A stretch of DNA of 64,000 nt from Stictocephala bisonia. Taxonomy: Eukaryota > Arthropoda > Insecta > Hemiptera > Membracidae. Of this stretch, positions 27,901 through 36,900 are shown one piece after another. Positions within the stretch are counted from its first letter, which is position 1. The number at the start of each line of letters is the position of its first letter. A model generated the notes under the pieces. It saw nothing but the letters and a program-made list of their open reading frames with translations. It made no database searches and had not been told where the DNA came from. Where the stretch lies: assembly GCA_035578905.1 (NCBI GenBank), contig JAQJVL010000567.1, positions 124,001-188,000 of the forward strand, written 5' to 3'. The position numbers were made by a program, and so were the translations under genes.

Positions 27901-30900
27901 AAATATTTATAAATTTAAAACAATTTTTATCAACTATACGTCAAATGCTTATAAAACTATATTGACATTTTTTTAGTTAGATTTCAGCTATAGTATTTTC
28001 AGTAAACACCATAAATACTACTACAGCTAAAAGTTTTTTAGTTATAAAAGTAACTCATTTGAGGACTTAAAAAGATTTCTTGTCATCAGTTGATAAGAAA
28101 AATTAACCTATATATTTAAAGTAATATTTGGCCGTTAGACTATCTCCAAGAAAGCCATGTGAATGAATAATGACACCAATGTTATATGCAAACAATACAT
28201 ACTTTATATAAACAGGTAATGTTAGAACATATGACGAACACACTAATAAGCAATTGAATATCAGTTATTCTACATTGATGTGCAATGTTCATTATAGTGG
28301 GAGTTGGATAGTTCAAAATTGTTAATTCTAAAATTTACTTGTGATTCCTTGAGCTCACATTTAAATTATTGTTAGCATTTTTTTTAATTTGAATTTTTGT
28401 TGTGCAACGCATAAGTTTTACTGTCTAAATATTTACCATAGCTAGAATTTATATGCTGTTTTGATGGGCGTAGTGTTTATGTAAATATCCGGCAGGCAAA
28501 ATCTTTTCCAGTAGCAAGGTTTTTGTCATGTATTTTAAGATGTTACTTTGTTCAAGAGGGAAAAAGGGAGGGGAGGGATTTAACCCTTTTGAGTTCCAAT
28601 GGCGAACGTACTAGTAGTAGCTCGTCAGAAATATGCACGAGAAATTCAAACTTCAAGTACATGCTCACGGAAAAAATGTGTGAAAAAAGACAACGTACGA
28701 CAGGAAGCCTTTTTAACTATATTATTTTTGTTATCATAAAAGATCAATCTTTCCAGAACAACCCCTTGTCAATTGTTAACTAGGCACTGTTTGTTTACAA
28801 TTGATTTATTACTGTATTAATTATCATCTTTGTGATTAAAGTAATGAAAGTACACAAATTATTTATTTTGAATTTTTTAATAATTATTGCCGATTCTTGT
28901 AGTTTAAACTATTCAAGTTATATTGTAACCTGTCTGAATATGGACTTTTTTTATATAGTACTGGTGTTCATATTTCAATTACATTGACGTGGCTTTGTTA
29001 GGGAAAATCTAATGGTCTGTGTGAAGTCTTATTTGAAATATGTAGATAAAGTTTACTGTCATTTGATGACAGAAGAAATTTGTGTCTTCTGAAACATTGC
29101 TATAATGTAAATATACAAATTTCTTTAGAATTTCCAACCATAATTGATGATTAATTTTTTGAGAAAAATGCTAGTTGTAAAAGTATATAATTTTCAATAT
29201 ATTGATATTTTCTTCAAACTTGGACTGACTTGTCCAAGTTGTTCATTTTATTCCTGAATAATATTTCAAAACAAGTAATTTCAACTTTTTATTTAAAAAT
29301 AACTATATATTTGTAATTTTTTACTCGTTTAATTTCAAGAGATTTTGATGAATGCTATTAAGTTTTTTTATTTTTTAATGAGACATTACTTTTTATAATT
29401 TAATATTACGTAATTTTTATTTTAAATAGGTGCTTGAAAAACAGTATGAACTGTGGTCTATGTGTATATTATGTATTTAGTTTTAATTTTGTTACAGTCT
29501 TAATATGTTTTTGTTGTATTTGTATTGAAGTTTCAGCACTAGTTGAGTTCCTTATGCTTTGCAAGTACTTGTGCAACCTTGGCCACATGCAGAACACTTA
29601 GTTTCACTTAATTGTAGTTATAGTGTCACTTTATCTTTGTAAATACACTTGAAACAGCTTGAGGTGTGAGTAGAATAGTTTGGTTAGTGTACAGTTTTAT
29701 TCATGCTTAAACATCCCTCAATAAACAATTAAAAGGGTGAAATGGGGAAGTTCTTTTTTGGTAATTTCCTCTCATATTAAGAAGTGACCAGTAACAATTG
29801 TTCTAAATTGTCAATCAAGCAAATATTAAAAAATAATGCCTTATCAATAATTATAAACTAAAAAAATAGTTACTTTCCTTGACATCAAGTAACATTATTC
29901 ATAGTATTTTCTTATTCAACCTTTTGCATTTAAATTTATCATTTGTATTACATCAAATGGCCTTCTCCTGCAAGACATTCAGTTTAAATTAAAGGTGTAC
30001 TTTCCTCTTCAACTCTTGTAATCAATTTGTTAGACTGTGCTCATTTCATTCATACATCTTGAGTGTGCCCTACTCCATTTATATTTTTTATCTCAGGAAC
30101 AATATTAGCTCATGGAGGGGGGTTTTCAAAAACTCATAATTTAATTTTAATTTCAATAGGTGTGCCATGCTATTTTTCTGCTTTGCATAGTTGTAAATGA
30201 TTATTGTTTAGACAAGCAATTGTTTTAATACAATATTTAAAATAAAACCTATTTTTGTATAATTTTTAAATATTTTAACCCTTTTTTAACCAGGAGGACC
30301 AGAGCCATTAAAAAAAAAAAAAAAAAGTTGTCAAAATTTTTTTTTTTGCAAACAGTCAGTTTTGTATGCGAAAAAGACCGCAAGAAATCTGCGTTTTTGC
30401 AAAGGTTTGTAAAATTTTTTGTATTTTTGTCAATTTTTAAGATATTTTAATAATTCTTTTACCAAAATGATTGTCATTAGTTACTCTAGCAACTAATAAG
30501 GGTATATTGCTGTTTGATTGACATAATAATATACCTACGCCGGAAAAAAAATAAAAGAACCAAAAAATAAAATAAAATTTTGACTTTGTGTGTCAACAGA
30601 AAAAAATCAATAAATATTTTTACTGTGGGAAACTATTTTATTCAATTATAAATGTTATAAAGAGCATGTGTACAAAATTTTATGTGATTTGGAATAATAA
30701 TACAAATTTTTTTTTTTTTATCCCACAGTGGCAGTGGGCACTCACGCACTGCCCACTGCCACTGTGAGCGCTAGTGACGTGATGGAAACACGGAACAAAA
30801 AACAACCAATTAGTATTTTTTTTAGCTGTTCTTTTATCGAAAACATTATCAAGGCACTTAGTAAGAAACCAAAGACATTTAAAACAAGATACGGGATCAT

Positions 30901-33900
30901 TCAATGTACTATAGAAAACATACTACACAAATTATTGCCCGCTGACGATATATCGTCAGTGGCGTTTTTCGCACTGTCGTCTGCTGACGATATATCTTAA
31001 AACGTTAGTGTTTTAAAAATTAAAAACCAAACTGAGGAAATTTACTGGAAAATCGATCGAGGTCAGCAAAGCTGTCAGATGAAAATTGTAGGGTTAAACA
31101 ACATATGGTCAGGTTGAGTGGTGGTTTTCGAGATTTTGTAAAATAGTACGACTTGTAAAAAAGTAATCAAGAAGGTTATTTCAAGTACAAGGGTTTTTTT
31201 TCAGGGAAAACATTAATGAAAGCCCAGACAATAGATTTGCTCAGCACATTTTTAAATTTGTGTAGGCTGTACTAAGCTTGAGCATTTGTTTTATTTTAAT
31301 TTTTAATGATTTAATTTAGTTAAGAATGTTTCAATCATTATGATGTATTCCACATTTGTAGAAAAAATATTTTATTTAAATTTAACTTTTGTATAATCAC
31401 GTGTAAATCTTCTTACACGTTTTGAACAAGTTTTGAAGGTAATTTAAAAATTGTATATTTATGAAAAATAACAAGCCCAAAATAGTAGATAGATGTTGAG
31501 GGTTGCACAAGTACGGCGCTGCACGGGTAGTGGTTAGCTAGAAATGTGTTGGCAGGACATGCTTGCTCCTGACCAAGGCTACGACGCAATGTACACAACT
31601 GGTCCATCTAGTGTCCACAGCAGCCATGGGGGACGTCCCTTCCCTCAGTCAGGTAGGGAACCATTATTTGACGTTTTAACTCTCTCTAATATCTACATAG
31701 ATACTTATAAAAAATTATTACAATTATATTATCCTGTATGAATATGTGAGAAAAAACATTATATCTATAAATATGAGTCCTTTAATGTTTTCTTTACTAT
31801 TATTATTACCAAATATAAATCCCTAAAATCTCAATTTTTTTCTGAGACCACTAGTTTACTAAAAAGTCATGTTAGAACTTTTGTCTTCAAGTTGTATTAG
31901 GTAACCACACAACATATTTAAACTAAACCACATTTTTAATTTAACCACAAATTGGCACAAGAGCTATATCAATTGAGATGTTTGTTATGAACAATTTATA
32001 CACTCATTGTAATGGTTATATTTCACAATTTTTGTATCGTTCTTCCATACAAATTTACCTGATTGATAAATTTAGTGTAATTCAAGAATCCGTGATTATT
32101 CAAAAAAATAGTGATTTATTTTCATAATCACCATAGTTTTTATTATACTATCAACACTAGATTAACATGCTTTTAAGCTCCTGCCGGTGAAATAACAATT
32201 ATATATTTAAGGTTAACACTTCGAGTGCCGACTCTGAAAATTCAGTTCTTTGTTGATTGTAGGCTGATTCTGACCATAACTGAAAAGCCATTTTCAAGTT
32301 TCACAAAAGGAATGGGGTTTTTTTCTGGTTTGGTTATGTTATTATTGAAATTTGCTTTTCTTAAATAATAACAATAGGCCTATATATATAGGGGGTTACT
32401 ACCTTGAAGTTTTCAAACTGCACTAAATCTATTTGTTTCTCGCTATAAATTTATATTTATTATATAACTCATTAATAATTTAAGATATTTTTGAAATAAT
32501 AATTGCTGAAGTTATATAACAAAAAAATCTTTCTATATTTCTTCTCTTCTCTTAATTAAAAGAAACTTCTTGGTTTATGTATTAACCCGTTGCGGATAAT
32601 TTCTTTAATTATTATAATCAATATTTCTTTATTTTGTTCTATATTTCTTTTTACTTTGTATAAGGCATAATGCTTTGTTTTTTTGTCTTGCAACAAGTTG
32701 ATTTGTAAATTAACTGTGTAGAAGCCAACTAACAGCTTTCTAACCACAAGTCCTACCAAAATAACCCCAATATATTATCAACAAAGAACACAAGAGAAGT
32801 AGTTTACCATTAACATGATTAATGAATGCTTAAAATTTAAAGAGGACTGTTGATGAAACTGTTTAGAACATCTGCTTCATTTATGAAACTGTTTATTATG
32901 TATCCTAATACTAGTTACCTGACTCATGTAATAACTTACCTACATGTTGACTGTCTTATACAAGGATACTGTAGTCATTTTTTGTATTCTTTTTATCCAT
33001 CCAAACCAGGTTTCCAATAAAGTAATCATTATGTTAGGTTAACTGATACTAGGTCAGTAATCATTAGGTTAGGTTAACTGATACTAGGCCAGTAATCATT
33101 AGGTTAACTGATACTAGGCCAGTAATCATTAGGTTAACTGATACTAGGCCAGTAATCATTAGGTTAACTGATACTAGGCCAGTAATCATTAGGTTAACTG
33201 ATACTAGGCCAGTAATCATTAGGTTAACTGATACTAGGCCAGTAATCATTAGGTTAACTGATACTAGGCCAGTAATCATTAGGTTAACTGATACTAGGCC
33301 AGTAATCATTAGGTTAACTGATACTAGGCCAGTAATCATTAGGTTAACTGATACTAGGCCAGTAATCATTAGGTTAACTGATACTAGGCCAGTAATCATT
33401 AGGTTAACTGATACTAGGCCAGTAATCATTAGGTTGGGCATTGGACTTCCAACCTGTTAGGGTGTTTTTAATAGTTAACAAGACAGTCTAAGTGATAAAC
33501 AAAGAAAATTAAGTTTAAAATAGGTTTTACCAGAATATTTAATGATAACAGTTGGTTTATATTAATTTATTGACCCTCACCTAAACAAAATATAATGTAA
33601 GTATCAAGGCCTCCCTGAAATAAAACATTTCCAAAAAAACAACTGGAATGAGATCAATACAGCTTATTTCAGTCTTGTGTTATCAGCGGTGAGGTAATGA
33701 TTGTTCTGTTTTAAGGCGGGTTCTGAACCAGTCCTTGGTCATTTTGATCTCAGGTAAACAATGTTTGTTCGCTTTGCTTTTTGATGCATGAAGGTGATTT
33801 TTGCTTGATTTAATATTTTACACAATTTTCAGACTGCTCATTCTTTAATCAGTGTTTAGTGAATTGTGTGTTTGTTTTAGTATTTGTGTGTAAACATGTG

Positions 33901-36900
33901 GTTTTGAGTATAATCATAGTTCATCCCACTTTTAAATTCTTATTATATTTTTTTGTAACAATATTATATTTTATTTCTTTTGAAGTTGGTGTTGTATATT
34001 GCTGTTTTGATGTACGAGATGTTATTTTTTAGACATAATTCTAATTTTAAAACAACAGTTGATAAGAAGATAATCTGTGTACAAAATGCAGGTAAGGTCA
34101 TTGCTACGGAGTATTTGATGATAAATTAATAAAGTGTAAATGGATTGAAGATTGTGAGTTTTGGAAAGTAACAACAGTATTAATTCATTATTCTGATGAT
34201 TGGAAATATTGTATTTACTCGGTCAGAATACAGAGATGACAAATACTTTTATGAGAGAGAGTATTTTATTACTCTATTCACGTAGGTAGACTTTTGAAAC
34301 AACATTGATCTTAATTAATTTATTTGAATCATTATCACATGAATATATTACTATTAGTTCATCATAAAATAACTTGTAATTAGTTTATTTTTTTTATTAT
34401 TATTAATGTTTGTTTTGTAAAAGTGAATTGGAATAAATGCAATGAGGAAATTGTAACTTTTTTGTATATAGCACCAAAATTCTTTAATTAGAAAGTGGTT
34501 TTGCACAAATTTAGTTGATTAGTGGCTTGATTGTTTTTCTTTTAAAAAATATGTCCTTTAAATGATCTGTTAACATAAACATTGTCACTGTCAAATTGCA
34601 GATGTTTAACATACAAATTTAAAAGTGAATTACAAAATAATTATTTAGCTGAATAGTCCAGTGTGTAAGGTGAGTACAATGTCAACAATTGGGTTGGAAG
34701 GGGGTTAGGTCATCAAAATTTGTATGTATCTTGTAATGATGGGTTTTTGGCTGTAAATTTTTTCAGTATTTTTGATTTAGTGCTACTATTAACCCATTGA
34801 CATGCGGTTTTTGAAGGACCATATACCACCCACCCACTTCTCATAAACACGTACTGTGGTCTAGATCCACCTTCACTTCCATTCATTTACTGTGGCACTG
34901 ACATACTCACTTGTATATACCGTGGCCTCGCAACTGTTCGGATTGCGACTATCAAAAATCTAGATCAGATTAAATGAAACGTAACTTATTTCTTCAGTGG
35001 TAAAATCAGTTAGGTTTGAACTGCTATATACAAGACATAAGAGACATAGCTGTACACATGAATGAAGGCGCGTTCAATTCTCAATCCCTTAACATTATGT
35101 CTCAGGCATTCTATTATATTATAGATAACAAATGTTCTATGATTATATTTCCTGCCCCTTCTGCATTTATAGAATGTTGTACTAAGGACCACGTTTCCTG
35201 CAGATTGTTATTTGTTACCCTGTCATCTGTAGTCAGAGTTAATGACCCAGCTGGATAATAAAGTATAAATAAAACTTTCTTCCATTTTTTAGCCATTATT
35301 AAAACAATAAAACTAAACATATGTTCAAAGAATATAAACACAACACAATAAACTAAAAATATTACAAACATCAAGAAATATTAGAATTAAAAACAAAAAA
35401 TTATAAAAGAAAAACTACATGATATTGAATGATTAGATTCTAGTGAATCTGCGAAAAAGATGACTTCAGAATTAAGATTGGGAATAAGCATTGTAAGTGA
35501 TACAAATTTACACACCAGTCTTTATTTATCATTTGCTTGTTAGCAGTATAGCAAATGTCATAGCTATCTGGATCGTCACCTTATTGATTCAGATAGTCTG
35601 AGAGTCCACTGTATATGGTAGTATTGACACCCCCCCCCAATAATACACCTCTAGACTAACTCATTTAACCCTCTCGCTCTTTACTATATAATAAATTTGC
35701 ATAATTATTATCTTTTACATAGCTACTGTAGACAACACAACAGAATGGGAGGTGTTGCCATTTTTGCAAATATAAATTCAATTTTAACTGACCTAAAATA
35801 TTAAATCTTAGTAACAATCTAAACCAGGATTTTGTTTTTGAATGTGCAGACATTAAGGTTAATTTAAATGGCACTTCTCTACTAATAGCAGGATTGTATA
35901 GAACACCAGACAATCAAAACTTGAGCAACTTTTTTGATAAATTAAACTCTTTTTTGGAGAAAGCCAGTCAGACTTCTGACAAAATTATCATAGCAGGAGA
36001 TTACAACATTGATAATTTTAAATCTGATTCAAAAGCAAAAAAGTTTAGAAATGTTATGAAAAGTTACGGATTAAATCTAGTTTTAAAAACACCAACTAGA
36101 GTCACAGAAACCACCTCCTCCTGTATAGATAATTTTATTACCAATGCAAATTTTTCTACAGCAAACGTAATTTCCCCACTTATTTCTGACCAAAGGTTGA
36201 AGTCTGAGAAATGGTGTGAAGTCTATAAGACACAGGATGTAAATGTCGTGTACAATAACTTTTTGGAGACATTTCTATATTACTATAACGTCTCTTGTCC
36301 ACCAAAAAGAGTTAAAATTAAAAACTCCCTAAAACAAAAATGGGTGTCTCTACAGGTCATCCAAGCAAAATCAGAAATGTTTGAAGCTTTTAGTAACTAC
36401 AAAACATCTAAGTTACCAGTAGATAAGATTGTCTATCAAAACGCTAGATTAAATTACAAAAATTCTATCCACCAAGCTAAGGCAAATTGGATTGGGGATT
36501 CTTTAGCTAATGCCAGCAATAAATCAAAACAAACTTGGAAAGTTATAAGTCAGTTTAGACAAAATAGCCCTCACTTAGTAAATAACTTAGTTTTGAAAAT
36601 AGAAAACACAATTATCAAGAACCCACATGTCACTAGCAATGCTATTAACAACTTTTTTGTTAATATTGCGGAGAAATTAAAACCTGATACTGTAATAACC
36701 TCAAGCAACCCTCTGCCCTCCATTGATCATTGTCTCTTTTCAAAATTTAAAAACATCTCTGAAACTGACACCTTAAAAATTCTCTCCAAGTTTTCTCCAA
36801 AAAATTCAACAGGATTTGATGAAATCAGCATGAAACTCATTAAAATTTGCCAGCTTGAAATTGTCAAGCCAATTACCCATGTCATCAATGCCTCATTGAA

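Noticed and set aside
33064..33441. 125-residue repetitive protein ([10 protein letters not shown])n on the minus strand
   Set aside because: It is the translation of a 30-bp minisatellite; the unit length divisible by three keeps the frame open.
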